Source: Kibdelosporangium banguiense
GTDB lineage: Bacteria > Actinomycetota > Actinomycetes > Mycobacteriales > Pseudonocardiaceae
DNA: 64,000 bases
Direction: 5' to 3'
NCBI RefSeq assembly: GCF_017876405.1
Contig: NZ_JAGINW010000001.1
Location: 11,483,203 to 11,547,202 of the forward strand
In this document: positions 35,550-45,092 of the stretch, piece by piece
Layout of the letters: each line of letters starts with the position of its first letter
Numbering within the stretch: position 1 is the stretch's first letter
Program-made: the position numbers and the translations under genes
Notes under the pieces: model-generated
Seen by the model: the letters and a program-made list of their open reading frames with translations, nothing else
What the model was told of the DNA's origin: nothing
Database searches by the model: none

Positions 35550-36587
35550 ATGCTCAAACGCGTCGCAATGCTGGCCGGTACGGCCGCGCTGCTGGTGGGA
35601 ATGGCCGCACCGGCGGCCGCCGTACCGGTCATCACCGAACTGCCGATGTTGCCCGGATCGACGCAGGCATCGGCCTTCGACATCAACGAGGCCGGCCAGA
35701 GCGTCGGTTACTCCGGTGACTACGCCGGCAATGTCCACGGTGTGCGCTGGAACGCCGACGGCAGCAAGACGGATCTCCTTCCGGTGCCAGGCGACCAGAA
35801 CGCCCGCGCACTCGGGATCAACAATGCCGGGGTCGCCGTCGGCGCGTCGGGCAGCAAAGCCATCCGGTGGAACGCCGACGGCACCATCGCCATCCTCGCG
35901 TCCGTGCCTGGATATGACGAGGCCCTGGCCTTCGATATCAACGATGCCGGTGCCGTGGTCGGCAATGTGTACAAACTGTTCTCCGGACAGGATCTCGCCG
36001 TCCGGTGGAATCCGCGCAGGTACCTGCCGTACCCGCACAAGGCGTCGGACGTCATCCGTCCGGCAGCCGAGAAACTCCTGCCGCTGCGGGACGATGCGTA
36101 CAGCTGGGCCAATGACATCAACGAGGACGGTGTGGTCGTCGGTCGCTCGATCAGCGCGCAGTACCAGGACCACGCCGTCAAGTGGGGCAAGGATGGCGTG
36201 GCCGTCGCGTTGCCCGCAGTGCCCGGTGCTTTCTCAAGCGAAGCCCGTGGCATCAACAAACAGGGGGTGATCGTGGGCTATGCGCAAATGGACAGCACGA
36301 TCGCGACCCGGGTCGCTGTCCGGTGGAACCTCGACGGCACTGTGACCAACCTCGGCACGTTGCCCGGCAGGCCGTACGGCGACGCCTACAACGTCAATGA
36401 CAACGGCCTGATCGTCGGGCGTTCCGAGGGCGCGAACGGCTACATACCCGTGCAGTGGACGCCGAACGGCTCAATCAGCGAGCTGGGCATGTTGCCGCAG
36501 GACAACGACGGCCAGGCACGCGCCTCGAACACCAAGGGCGTGATCGTCGGCGAATCCGGTGGCATCCACTCGGTTCGCTGGAACTAG
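35550..36587 (+). CDS. Secreted HAF-repeat beta-propeller protein
   Basis: 345 residues with a Sec signal peptide (about 1-24, ending AAPAAA). The rest is built from about seven repeats of ~45 residues, each with a DINEAGQSVGYS-like or INNAGVAVGA-like core and a following VRWNADG strand, the hallmark of HAF extracellular repeats. Function is unknown in the family; a structural or binding role outside the cell is likely. ATG 35550 follows GGGGG. Its TAG stop shares the four bases CTAG with the stop of the convergent pabB. Confidence 0.8.
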   Translation: MLKRVAMLAGTAALLVGMAAPAAAVPVITELPMLPGSTQASAFDINEAGQSVGYSGDYAGNVHGVRWNADGSKTDLLPVPGDQNARALGINNAGVAVGASGSKAIRWNADGTIAILASVPGYDEALAFDINDAGAVVGNVYKLFSGQDLAVRWNPRRYLPYPHKASDVIRPAAEKLLPLRDDAYSWANDINEDGVVVGRSISAQYQDHAVKWGKDGVAVALPAVPGAFSSEARGINKQGVIVGYAQMDSTIATRVAVRWNLDGTVTNLGTLPGRPYGDAYNVNDNGLIVGRSEGANGYIPVQWTPNGSISELGMLPQDNDGQARASNTKGVIVGESGGIHSVRWN

Positions 36588-37915
36588 CGCTCTGGGAATC
36601 CGGCGCCGAGGACCGAGAGCATCGCCGTGGCTTTCACGACGGTCTCCTCGAACTCGGCGCCGGGTTCGGACGGGTCGATGATGGCGCCGCCCACGCCGAA
36701 GGCCGCCGCACCGGGACGCACCACCAAAGTCCTGATCACGATCGACAGGTCGATGTCCCCGGACAGTGAGAAGTACCCGAGCGCTCCGGAGTAGACGCCA
36801 CGAGGGCCGCGTTCCAGCGCGTCGATGATCTCCATCGTGCGGATCTTCGGCGCGCCGGTCATCGATCCGCCGGGGAACGCGGCCTGCACGCAACGCACCG
36901 GCGATACCTCGGGCCGCAGCCGGGCCTGGACTGTACTGACCAGTTGGTGCACGGTCGCATACGTCTCCACCTCGAAGATCGCGGGCACCCGCACCGATCC
37001 CACCACCGCGCACCGGCTGAGGTCGTTGCGCACGAGATCGACGATCATCAGGTTCTCGGCGCGGTCCTTCTCGTTGGTCGCGAGGTCTTTCAGCAGTTCG
37101 GTGTCCTCTTCGGCGGTCCTGCCGCGCGGCCGGGTGCCTTTGATGGGCCGGGATTCCACCTTTCGGTCAGCCTGAATCCGCAAGAACCGTTCGGGCGACG
37201 AACTGAGCACCGCCATATCGCCCAGCCGTAAATAGGCGCCATATGGTGCCGGGCTTTGACGGCGTAACAACCGGTACGCCTGCCACGGGTCAAGATCTAC
37301 TTCTGCCGACACCATGTTGGTCAGGCAGACCTCGTAGCTTTCGCCGCGCCGGATCGCGTCCTGGCAGTGCTCGATCATCGCCATGTACTCGGCACGGCTG
37401 TGCCTCGCGCGGACCGACGAGGCTTGAGCCGGAACCACCAGGCCTGGCGAAGGCAAGTCCTCAAGTAAGGCCGAGGTCTGCGTGATCCAGGACGAATCCT
37501 CCGAGATCAGGTACACCGCCGATGTCACATGGTCGAACACGATCGCACTGCCGACGTACATCAGCACGGCGTCGGGATCGGGCGACGAGAAGGCCCGCGA
37601 GCCACCGCACTCGGCCTTCAGTTCGTAGCCGAGGTAACCGACCCAGCCGAGCGTGAAGCCGAACGGCACATCGGGCACCTCGACGACAGAGAGCTCACCT
37701 GCGAGCCAGTCGAAGAAGCCGCCGCCGACGACGTGTGAATCGACCTCGACCCGGTCCGGCCAGGCGCGGGCGACCCGGGACGCCTCGCCCATGAACGAGA
37801 ACTGCCCGCCCGCCGCGCTGTCCAGCCAGAAGGCGTACGCGGAGTCCCGGTAGAGGGCGTTGAACACCACCTCGGGGCAGACCGCGATATCCAGCCTGCT
37901 CACCGCGATGCTCAC
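36584..37915 (-). CDS. pabB: Aminodeoxychorismate synthase component I-like (chorismate-binding)
   Basis: 443-residue member of the chorismate-utilising family, most like PabB, which aminates chorismate for folate or a p-aminobenzoate-derived product. Conserved blocks include SSSPERFLR, RPIKGTRPRG (the catalytic Lys motif), EKDRAENLMIVDLVRNDL and PGGSMTGAPKIRTMEIID. GTG at 37915 gives the expected N-terminus, 4 bases beyond the ABC gene's distal stop at 37920. No amidotransferase partner (PabA/TrpG) or lyase (PabC) is adjacent, so it must use one encoded elsewhere, or free ammonia. Anthranilate or isochorismate synthase activity is less likely but not excluded. Confidence 0.82.
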   Translation of the reverse strand: MSIAVSRLDIAVCPEVVFNALYRDSAYAFWLDSAAGGQFSFMGEASRVARAWPDRVEVDSHVVGGGFFDWLAGELSVVEVPDVPFGFTLGWVGYLGYELKAECGGSRAFSSPDPDAVLMYVGSAIVFDHVTSAVYLISEDSSWITQTSALLEDLPSPGLVVPAQASSVRARHSRAEYMAMIEHCQDAIRRGESYEVCLTNMVSAEVDLDPWQAYRLLRRQSPAPYGAYLRLGDMAVLSSSPERFLRIQADRKVESRPIKGTRPRGRTAEEDTELLKDLATNEKDRAENLMIVDLVRNDLSRCAVVGSVRVPAIFEVETYATVHQLVSTVQARLRPEVSPVRCVQAAFPGGSMTGAPKIRTMEIIDALERGPRGVYSGALGYFSLSGDIDLSIVIRTLVVRPGAAAFGVGGAIIDPSEPGAEFEETVVKATAMLSVLGAGFPER

Positions 37916-37919
37916 CCGG

Positions 37920-39644
37920 TCATTGTTCAACAACCTCCGGGACAAGCAGCTGTGATGCCGCCAACTCCTGGTACAGGGGTGAACCCGCCAGCAGCTCGTC
38001 ATGTGTCCCGGTCGCCGCGACTTTTCCACGCTCGAGCAGGACAATCCGGTCGGCCGAGACCACGGTCGAGAGGCGGTGCGCGATCAGCAGCACTGTGCAT
38101 CACTCCGACGCCTTCTCGATCGCCTCGCGCAGAGCCATCTCGTTGCGGGCGTCGAGCTGTGAGGTCGCCTCGTCCATCAACAGCACCTGCGGCTTACGCA
38201 ACAGCGCGCGGGCGATCGCCAATCGCTGGCGTTCGCCACCGGACAACGCCAGGCCGCGTGTGCCGACCATGGTGTTGATGCCGTCCGGGAGGCGCTCGAC
38301 GAGTTCCGTCAGCCTGGTCAGCTCGAGGACCTCGGTGATCTCGGCGTCGGTGGCATCCGGCGCGGCGTACCGGAGGTTGCTTTCGATCGTGCCGGACAGC
38401 GCGGGCGCGTCCTGCTCGACGTAGCCGATCCGACGACGGACCTCCGCGCGCGGCATCTGGGCGATGTCCACGCCGCCGAGCTCGATCCGGCCGCTTGCCG
38501 GTTCGTAGAAGCGCTGGAGCAGGGCGAAAAGTGTGGTCTTGCCCGCCCCGGACGGCCCGACGATGGCGGTCCGGCCACCTGCGGGCGCCGAGAAGCTGAC
38601 GCCGTCGAGTGCCGGTGATCGGCCCGTGTACTGGAATTTCACGTTGAGCAGTGACACCGCGGGCGCCGATTCGCTGGTGAGGGCGGTGACCGGCTGGTCG
38701 ACGTCCAGCTCGACCGCCAACTCCTCGACCTCCTGGATCCGGCGGACCGCGCCGAGGCCCTGCTGCAACGTCGTGGAGCCCTGGACCAGCTCGGACAGCG
38801 GCTCGGTCAGGTAGAACACGGTCAGCAGGAACGCGATCAGCGTGGACAACTCCAGCGATCCCGTGGCCGCCCAGACCCCGCCCGCGCCGAGGACCAGCAG
38901 GAACGGCACGGTGAACGCCAGCGTCATGATGCCGCCGACCATGCCGTTGTACCGGGCGCCGAGGAACCCGGCGTGCATCGCCTTGCGCGCGGCCTCCGTG
39001 ACCGCCTTCTCCTCACGCTGCTCGGCGCCGCTCGCCTTGACCGTCCGGGCCGCGCCCAGGGCCCGGTCCAGTCCTGCGCCGACCTCACCGACGGCTTCCT
39101 GCGCCTTGGTGATGACCCGGCGGATCTTCGGCAGCAACACGCCCACGACAACGCCGACCGTCGCCAGCGACAGGATGGTCATCCCGGCGAGCCTGGCGTC
39201 CAGCACGAACATCACCACGACGGCGCCGACCCCGCCCGCGGTGCCTTTGACGATGCTGATCAGGGCGGTTGTCGTGGCGCTCTGCAGGAGCGTGCTGTCC
39301 GACGTCACCCGTGCGGTCAGGTCGCCGGGCGCCTTCATGTCCAGTTCCGGTATCCGCAGCCGGAGCAGCCGGGCGATCAGCATCCGGCGCACCGAGAACA
39401 CGATCTTCTCGGCCGTGCGGTCCAGCAAGTACGTGTAGGCCGCCGCGAGCAGCGCGCTGACCACCAGCAACACCGACAGCACCGTCACCGGGCCGGTCAG
39501 CGACTGATCATCGGCCAGTGCGTCCATCACCGCCTTCGTCGCCAGCGGCTGGGCCAGACCGCTCGCCGCGGAGGCGAGCGCGATCACCAGCCCGACCGTC
39601 AGCGCGATCCAGTGACTACGGGCGTATCCGAGCAATGTCCCCAC
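37920..39644 (-). pseudogene. ABC exporter half-transporter interrupted by in-frame TGA
   Basis: MsbA/LmrA-like half-transporter. Residues 1-300 are six membrane helices; the nucleotide-binding part has Walker A GPSGAGKT, signature LSGGERQR and Walker B VLLMDEATSQLD. Codon 515 is TGA (38102-38100). The same frame then continues undamaged for 59 codons with LLIAHRLSTV (the H-loop), the usual ERGKVAATGTHDELL tail and a proper stop at 37920, giving 574 residues in total, the family's normal size. The truncated product would lack the H-loop histidine and should not hydrolyse ATP properly. A recent nonsense mutation, a sequencing error or stop read-through are the options. Confidence 0.82.
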
Positions 39645-40049
39645 GTGACGATCATCTCGCCCGATTTGCGCACTGCCATCGGTTCAGCGGTTGATTTTCC
39701 GGTCCGACCTTGGACGGACACCACACCGTGGGCCGTCCGCGCTACCGACGTTCGTCCATCAAGAATGTGCGTTCGCACATTCCTTGCCGACCGGGCGTCC
39801 GCGTTCGAGGATCGGACTGTCTTTAGATGGTGACGGAGGGCGTACACCCCACGCCGCTTCGTCAGAAAGGCCGAGCCAATGCCAAGACAGAGACACCGGC
39901 CGGCCGAGGAGCATGGCGGGGCCACGAGCCCGAGCGATGTTCCCCGGCAACGAGACGGCGGCTCCCCCATGCGGTCACCGGCGACCGGGGGCAGCGCACT
40001 GCAACTGCCGATCCATGAGGACACGCAGGCCAAACCAAGGGGTTCCACG
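39645..40049. other. Divergent intergenic region
   Basis: 405 bases between the ABC exporter (minus) and the sensor kinase (plus). The frame of the kinase is open from 39879 but that part has no coding character. The region holds a 20-base perfect palindrome at 39763-39782 and presumably both promoters. No small gene could be supported. Confidence 0.5.
39763..39782. promoter_or_regulatory. 20-base palindromic operator candidate
   Basis: 8-bp perfect arms GAATGTGC and GCACATTC with a 4-base centre, placed 119 bases upstream of the interrupted ABC gene and 268 bases upstream of the kinase start. Form and position suit a dimeric regulator acting on the ABC gene; the regulator is not identified. 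Confidence 0.45.
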
Positions 40050-41261
40050 GTGGTCACGCACACTTTGACAGCCGGGCATGCGGGGGAAGTGACCCACCAG
40101 GTCACGCGCGCCCGAAATCCATACGCCAGCCTTGACCGGTTCCGCAAGATCCACCGGCATCCGGTGGCGAAGGGGATCGCGCTGGACGCGCTCGCGGTGA
40201 TCGTCGCCGTGCTGGACGTCTGGCTGGTCATCCCTGAGAAAGCCCAGCCCTACTCGATTGTGCTCTCCGGAGTCGCCTGCACCGCGATGGTGCTGCGCAG
40301 ACGGTTCCCCTTCTTAGCCGTCCTGATCACCGTGCCCGGTTTCCTGGCCGGGTGGGCCCAGCTGGCCGCGATGATCGCCCTCGGCACATTGGCCGCACGC
40401 AAGCTCTGGATGTGGCAGACCATGCTCGCCGGAGCACTCGTCTGGCTCAGCCGGTACGTGACGTGGCCGCTGAGCGACTTCGTCGAGCTGAGCTGGCGCA
40501 AGCACGTGCTCAACGGCATGTACGGCATCCTGGTCGCGGGCATGCCGATCGCGATCGGCCTGCTGCTGGCGCTGCGCAAACAACTGTCCGCCCGGCTCGT
40601 CGAACTGGCCGAGAGCCGGGAACGCGAGCAGCAGCTGCACGAACAGACCATCCGCGCCGCCGAACGAGCGAGCCTGGCCCGCGAGATGCACGACGTGGTG
40701 TCCCACCAGGTCACCCTGATCGCGATGCAGGCAGGCGCGCTGGCAGTGTCGGCGCACGACGAGGAATCCCGCCAGGGCGCCAACACGATCAGACAGCTGA
40801 GCAAGCGCACCCTGGACGAACTGCGTGACCTGGTCGGTGTGCTGCGCTCCGGCGCCGTCGACGACGGCGTGCACCCCGGCCTGGAAGAACTGACCCAGCT
40901 GCTGCGCAACTCCGAGGTGCCGGTCGAACTGGCCGAGCAGGTGGTGCCGGACTCCGTGCCGCCGGCGGTGTCGCGGGCGGCCTACCGGACCGTCCAGGAA
41001 GCACTGACCAACATCCACAAGCACTCGGGCGGGGCGAAGGCGGTCATCCGGCTGTTCCCCTGCGGCTCCGCGCTGATCGTGGAGATCGTCAACGCCCAGC
41101 CGGACCTCAACTCCGCCAGCCTGTCCGGGCGGCTGCCCTCCGGCGGGCACGGCCTGCTGGGCGTCCGGGAACGCGCGGTACTGCTGGGTGGCACCTTCCA
41201 CGCCGGGCACACCCCCGAGGGCGGATTCCGGGTCTGCGTGACTTATCCCTTGGAATCCTGA
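40050..41261 (+). CDS. NarL-type sensor histidine kinase (orphan)
   Basis: 403-residue membrane sensor kinase of the HisKA_3/HATPase family. Five or six hydrophobic helices occupy about residues 40-170, followed by a coiled-coil-like stretch. The phosphoacceptor motif is AREMHDVVSHQV with His214, then the ATP-binding domain with N-box ALTNIHKHSGG near 315-325 and a GHGLLGVRER glycine box. GTG at 40050 is chosen because AAGGGG sits seven bases upstream; the longer open frame reads as non-coding. No response regulator gene is adjacent, unlike the usual pairing, so its partner must be elsewhere. Confidence 0.85.
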   Translation: MVTHTLTAGHAGEVTHQVTRARNPYASLDRFRKIHRHPVAKGIALDALAVIVAVLDVWLVIPEKAQPYSIVLSGVACTAMVLRRRFPFLAVLITVPGFLAGWAQLAAMIALGTLAARKLWMWQTMLAGALVWLSRYVTWPLSDFVELSWRKHVLNGMYGILVAGMPIAIGLLLALRKQLSARLVELAESREREQQLHEQTIRAAERASLAREMHDVVSHQVTLIAMQAGALAVSAHDEESRQGANTIRQLSKRTLDELRDLVGVLRSGAVDDGVHPGLEELTQLLRNSEVPVELAEQVVPDSVPPAVSRAAYRTVQEALTNIHKHSGGAKAVIRLFPCGSALIVEIVNAQPDLNSASLSGRLPSGGHGLLGVRERAVLLGGTFHAGHTPEGGFRVCVTYPLES

Positions 41262-41269
41262 ACACAGCC

Positions 41270-41305
41270 GTAACCCTCGTGAGTGCTCGCACTCACGAGG
41301 GTTAC
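41270..41305. terminator. Bidirectional terminator between sensor kinase and rbpA
   Basis: Perfect 16-bp stem (41270-41285 and 41290-41305) with a 4-base loop CTCG, midway between the convergent stops at 41261 and 41319. No U-run; strength comes from the stem. Confidence 0.85.
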
Positions 41306-41318
41306 AACTTCTGGTTTG

Positions 41319-41660
41319 TCAGCCCTCGCGCTGGGCGCGGAGCTTGGCCAGCGCCTCGGCGAGAATGGCCTCGCCGTCAGCGTCCGACCTGCGCTCCTTC
41401 ACATACGCGAGGTGCGTCTTGTACGGCTCGTTCCGGGGCGCGTTGGGCGGTGCCTTCTCATCGCGGCCGCCAGGCAGACCGCAGCGTGGGCAGTCCCACG
41501 ACTCCGGCTCCTCTGCGTCGACCGCGAACGACGGACGGGACTCATGCCCGTTCGCACACCAGTAGGACACGCGGCGACGCGGAGCGGACTCACCGCGCTC
41601 CGACTCGCCCATCGGTCCAGCACCGACCCGGGTACCCCGAATCGCGTTTCCACCAGCCAT
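41319..41660 (-). CDS. rbpA: RNA polymerase-binding protein RbpA
   Basis: Actinobacterial transcription factor that binds RNA polymerase and the principal sigma factor and stabilises the open complex. The 113-residue protein has the N-terminal AGGNAIRGTRVGAGPMGE tail, a core with CANGHES and a later CPRCG pair that form the zinc-type RbpA fold, and the charged C-terminal sigma-interaction helix (EAILAEALAKLRA). ATG 41660 is clear. It follows secG on the same strand at a short distance, as in relatives. Confidence 0.95.
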   Translation of the reverse strand: MAGGNAIRGTRVGAGPMGESERGESAPRRRVSYWCANGHESRPSFAVDAEEPESWDCPRCGLPGGRDEKAPPNAPRNEPYKTHLAYVKERRSDADGEAILAEALAKLRAQREG

Positions 41661-41740
41661 CGACCCTCACACCCCCATCACATGGCAACTGCGAAATGTC
41701 TGATCACGCCGAACATTCGACATCCCCAGATTCCGCCTGC

Positions 41741-41974
41741 TCACGCGATCTTGATCAGCAACCCGAGCCCGATGATGCAGATCAGCCAGATCACGCCGAC
41801 CACCAGAGTCGCCCGGTCGAGGTTCTTCTCGACCACACTGGAGCCCGACAGACTCGACTGCATTCCGCCACCGAACAGGGAGGACAAACCACCACCACGG
41901 CCCCGGTGCAGTAGCACCAGGAGAATCAGCAGCACGCTCGTGGCGATCAAACCGATTTGCAGAGCCAGTTCCAT
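41741..41974 (-). CDS. secG: Protein translocase subunit SecG
   Basis: Small auxiliary subunit of the SecYEG channel; 77 residues with two membrane helices (about 5-22 and 56-75) joined by a loop containing RGRGGGLSSLFGGG, the family hallmark. It lies downstream of tpiA, the order conserved in actinobacteria. Confidence 0.95.
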   Translation of the reverse strand: MELALQIGLIATSVLLILLVLLHRGRGGGLSSLFGGGMQSSLSGSSVVEKNLDRATLVVGVIWLICIIGLGLLIKIA

Positions 41975-42079
41975 TTCATCCTCGCTGTCGCACGGCAGGA
42001 CTCACAGGTTACCTCGTACGTGTCTCCCGTTGACCACGGGCCGTACAAATGCACAACAGTTGCGTGACAGAAACAATCC

Positions 42080-42865
42080 TCACACAAACGGCCCGCCGGC
42101 CGCCATTGCCGACAGCTTCGTGAACTCCTCGCCGTCCAGGCTGGCACCGCCGACCAGGGCTCCGTCGATGTCCGACATCGCCATCAGATCGGAGACGTTG
42201 CCGGACTTCACCGAGCCGCCGTAAAGCACACGGACAGTGTTCGCCACCTCGGCACCGTACTTCTCGTCCAGCTTCTTGCGGATGGCGCCGCAGACCTCCT
42301 GTGCGTCCTGCGGTGTGGCGACCTTACCGGTGCCGATCGCCCAGACGGGCTCGTAGGCGACGACCACTCCTGCCACCTGCTCGGCCTTCAGGCCTTTCAG
42401 GTTGGCCACGAGCTGCTCGGTGACGTGCTCGACCTGGCCGCCTGCCTCGCGCACCTCGAGCTTCTCGCCGACGCACAGGATGGGGGTGATCCCGTGCTTC
42501 AGCGCCGCCTTGACCTTCTTGTTGATCAGCTCGTCGCTCTCCAGGTGGTACTCGCGGCGCTCGCTGTGGCCGACCACCACGTAGTGGCAGCCGAGCTTGC
42601 TCAGCATCAGGCCGGAGATGTCACCGGTGTAGGCGCCCGAATCGACCGGGGACAGGTCCTGGGCGCCATACTTGATCTTGAGCTTGTCCCCTTCGATCAC
42701 GTTCTGCACGGCGCGGATCGCGGTGAACGGCGGCAGGACGGCCACTTCCACCTTGGCGTAGTACTTCTCCGGCAGTGAGAAAGCGATCTTCTGCACCAGC
42801 GCGATGGCCTCGAGGTGGTTGAGGTTCATCTTCCAGTTGCCGGCGATCAGCGGCGTGCGGGCCAT
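42080..42865 (-). CDS. tpiA: Triosephosphate isomerase
   Basis: Interconverts dihydroxyacetone phosphate and glyceraldehyde 3-phosphate; 261 residues. Motifs present are GNWKMN at residues 8-13 with the substrate Asn/Lys, VVGHSERR near 100 with the electrophilic His, and AYEPVWAIGTG near 170 with the catalytic Glu and the flexible loop. The gene lies 6 bases after pgk in the gap-pgk-tpiA operon. Confidence 0.97.
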   Translation of the reverse strand: MARTPLIAGNWKMNLNHLEAIALVQKIAFSLPEKYYAKVEVAVLPPFTAIRAVQNVIEGDKLKIKYGAQDLSPVDSGAYTGDISGLMLSKLGCHYVVVGHSERREYHLESDELINKKVKAALKHGITPILCVGEKLEVREAGGQVEHVTEQLVANLKGLKAEQVAGVVVAYEPVWAIGTGKVATPQDAQEVCGAIRKKLDEKYGAEVANTVRVLYGGSVKSGNVSDLMAMSDIDGALVGGASLDGEEFTKLSAMAAGGPFV

Positions 42866-42871
42866 GTGTGC

Positions 42872-44068
42872 TCAGTCCTCCAAGACCAGGACACCGGGCA
42901 GTTCTTTGCCCTCAAGGAACTCCAGCGACGCGCCGCCGCCGGTCGAGATGTGGGAGAAGCCGTCCTCGGGCAGGCCGAGCTGACGTACCGCGGCCGCGGA
43001 GTCGCCACCGCCGACGACGCTGAACGCGTCGCTGTCCACCAGCGCCTGGGCAACCGCCCTGGTGCCGCCGGAGAACGCCTCGAACTCGAACACGCCCATC
43101 GGGCCGTTCCAGAACACGGTCTTCGCGTCGGCCAGCTTGCTCGCGAACAGCTCGCGGGTCTCCGGGCCGATGTCCAGGCCCTGCCGGTCGGCCGGGATCC
43201 CGGTGGCGGGCACGACCTCGTGCGGGGCGTCCGGGCCGAACTCGGTCGCGGCCAGCACGTCCACCGGCAGCACGAGCTCCACGCCGCGCTTCTCGGCCTC
43301 GGTGAGGAAACCACTGACCTGGTCGAGCTGGTCTTCCTGCAGCAGCGACTGACCGACCTCGTGGCCCTGAGCCTTGAGGAACGTGTACGCCATGCCGCCG
43401 CCGATGAGCAGCCGGTCGACCTTGGTCAGCAGGTTGGCGATGACACCGAGCTTGTCGGAGACCTTCGCGCCACCAAGTACGACTACATACGGGCGTTCAG
43501 TGTCTTCTGTGAGCTTGCGCAGCACGTCGACCTCGGCGAGCACAAGCCCACCCGCGTAGTGAGGGAGACGCTTGGCGACGTCGTAGACCGACGCCTGCTT
43601 GCGGTGCACAACGCCGAAGCCGTCGGACACGAACGCCGTCACAAGTCCCGCAAGCTCGTCGGCGAGCGCGCCGCGCTCAGCCTCGTCCTTGCTTGTCTCG
43701 CGCGCGTCGAACCGGATGTTCTCCAGCAGGGCGACTTCGCCGTCCCGCAGGGATTCCACGGCCGACTTCGCGGACTCGCCGGTGACGTCCTCGGCCAGCT
43801 TGACGTCCTGGCCGAGCAGCTCGCCCAGTCGCTTGGCGACCGGCTTGAGCGAGAACTTGGGGTCCGGTGCGCCCTTCGGGCGGCCCAGGTGGGCAGCGAT
43901 CACCACGCGCGCACCCGCGCCGGTGAGCTGCTGGATGGTGGGCAGCGACGCACGCACACGGCCGTCGTCGGTGATCGTCTCGCCGTCCAGGGGCACGTTC
44001 AGGTCGGCGCGTACCAGCACGCGCCGACCTGCCACACCCTCGGCCAGCAAATCAGCCAGGGTCTTCAT
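42872..44068 (-). CDS. pgk: Phosphoglycerate kinase
   Basis: Transfers phosphate from 1,3-bisphosphoglycerate to ADP in lower glycolysis; 398 residues. Visible are RADLNVPLDG near the start, AHLGRPKG, PYVVVLGGAKVSDK near 190, and the C-terminal nucleotide loop VGGGDSAAAVRQLG. ATG 44068 lies 9 bases downstream of the gap stop, so the genes are cotranscribed. Confidence 0.97.
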   Translation of the reverse strand: MKTLADLLAEGVAGRRVLVRADLNVPLDGETITDDGRVRASLPTIQQLTGAGARVVIAAHLGRPKGAPDPKFSLKPVAKRLGELLGQDVKLAEDVTGESAKSAVESLRDGEVALLENIRFDARETSKDEAERGALADELAGLVTAFVSDGFGVVHRKQASVYDVAKRLPHYAGGLVLAEVDVLRKLTEDTERPYVVVLGGAKVSDKLGVIANLLTKVDRLLIGGGMAYTFLKAQGHEVGQSLLQEDQLDQVSGFLTEAEKRGVELVLPVDVLAATEFGPDAPHEVVPATGIPADRQGLDIGPETRELFASKLADAKTVFWNGPMGVFEFEAFSGGTRAVAQALVDSDAFSVVGGGDSAAAVRQLGLPEDGFSHISTGGGASLEFLEGKELPGVLVLED

Positions 44069-44077
44069 CGTGTTGTC

Positions 44078-45085
44078 TCAGCCCAGCTTCGAGGCCACCA
44101 GGGTGACCAGGTCGGCGAGGCGGTTGGAGTAACCCCACTCGTTGTCGTACCAGCCGTACACCTTGACCTGGTTGCCGATGACCTTGGTGATCGGGGCGTC
44201 GTAGATGCACGACGCCGGGTCGGTCACGATGTCCGCCGACACGATCGGGTCGGTGCTGTACCGCAGGATGCCCTTGAGCTTGCCCTCCGCGGCCTCGCGG
44301 TACGCGGCGTTGACCTCGTCGACCGTGACCTCCCGGCCGAGGTCCACCGTGAGGTCGGTGATCGAGCCGGTCGGCACCGGGACACGCAGCGAGTAGCCGT
44401 CCAGCTTGCCGTTGAGCTCCGGCAGGACCAGGCCGATGGCCTTGGCGGCGCCGGTCGACGTCGGGACGACGTTCAGCGCGGCGGCACGAGCGCGGCGGAG
44501 ATCCTTGTGCGGGCCGTCCTGCAGGTTCTGGTCCTGCGTGTACGCGTGGATCGTGGTCATCAGGCCCTTCTCGATGGTGAACGCATCGTGGAGGACCTTG
44601 GCCAGCGGGGCCAGGCAGTTGGTGGTGCAGGAGGCGTTGGAGATGATCGTCTGCGAGCCGTCGTACTTGTCCTCGTTGGCACCGATCACCACGGTCAGGT
44701 CCTCGCCCTTGGCCGGGGCGGAGATGATGACCTTCTTGGCGCCACCCTCGTCGACGTGCTTGCGGGCGTCGGCGGCGTTGGTGAAGAAGCCGGTGGACTC
44801 GACCACGACGTCCACGCCGAGGTCCTTCCAGGGCAGCTTGCCCGGGTCGCGCTCGGCCAGCGCCTTGATGGTCTTGCCGCCGACCACGATGCCCTCGTCG
44901 GAGACGGTGACCTCGTCGGTCAGCCGGCCCAGGACGCTGTCGTACTTGAGAAGGTGGGCCATGGTGGCCACGTCGCCCAGGTCGTTGAACGCCACGATCT
45001 CGATGTCGTGGCCGCTCGCCTGAACGGCGCGCCAGAAGTTCCGGCCGATCCGACCGAAGCCGTTGACACCTACTCGGACCGTCAC
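44078..45085 (-). CDS. gap: Glyceraldehyde-3-phosphate dehydrogenase
   Basis: NAD-dependent glycolytic dehydrogenase, 335 residues. The N-terminal VGVNGFGRIGRN binds NAD, the catalytic Cys lies in SNASCTTNC near residues 154-158, and the C-terminal WYDNEWGYSNR is intact. GTG 45085 is the start. It is the first gene of the gap-pgk-tpiA unit. In most relatives whiA lies immediately upstream; here about 8 kb of other genes intervene. Confidence 0.97.
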   Translation of the reverse strand: MTVRVGVNGFGRIGRNFWRAVQASGHDIEIVAFNDLGDVATMAHLLKYDSVLGRLTDEVTVSDEGIVVGGKTIKALAERDPGKLPWKDLGVDVVVESTGFFTNAADARKHVDEGGAKKVIISAPAKGEDLTVVIGANEDKYDGSQTIISNASCTTNCLAPLAKVLHDAFTIEKGLMTTIHAYTQDQNLQDGPHKDLRRARAAALNVVPTSTGAAKAIGLVLPELNGKLDGYSLRVPVPTGSITDLTVDLGREVTVDEVNAAYREAAEGKLKGILRYSTDPIVSADIVTDPASCIYDAPITKVIGNQVKVYGWYDNEWGYSNRLADLVTLVASKLG

Positions 45086-45092
45086 GGTGCGC

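Noticed and set aside
38098..38105. Selenocysteine codon (TGA followed by TGC) in the ABC exporter
   Set aside because: The position is not a redox site in the family and no selenocysteine machinery or hairpin signal is visible; a nonsense change is simpler.
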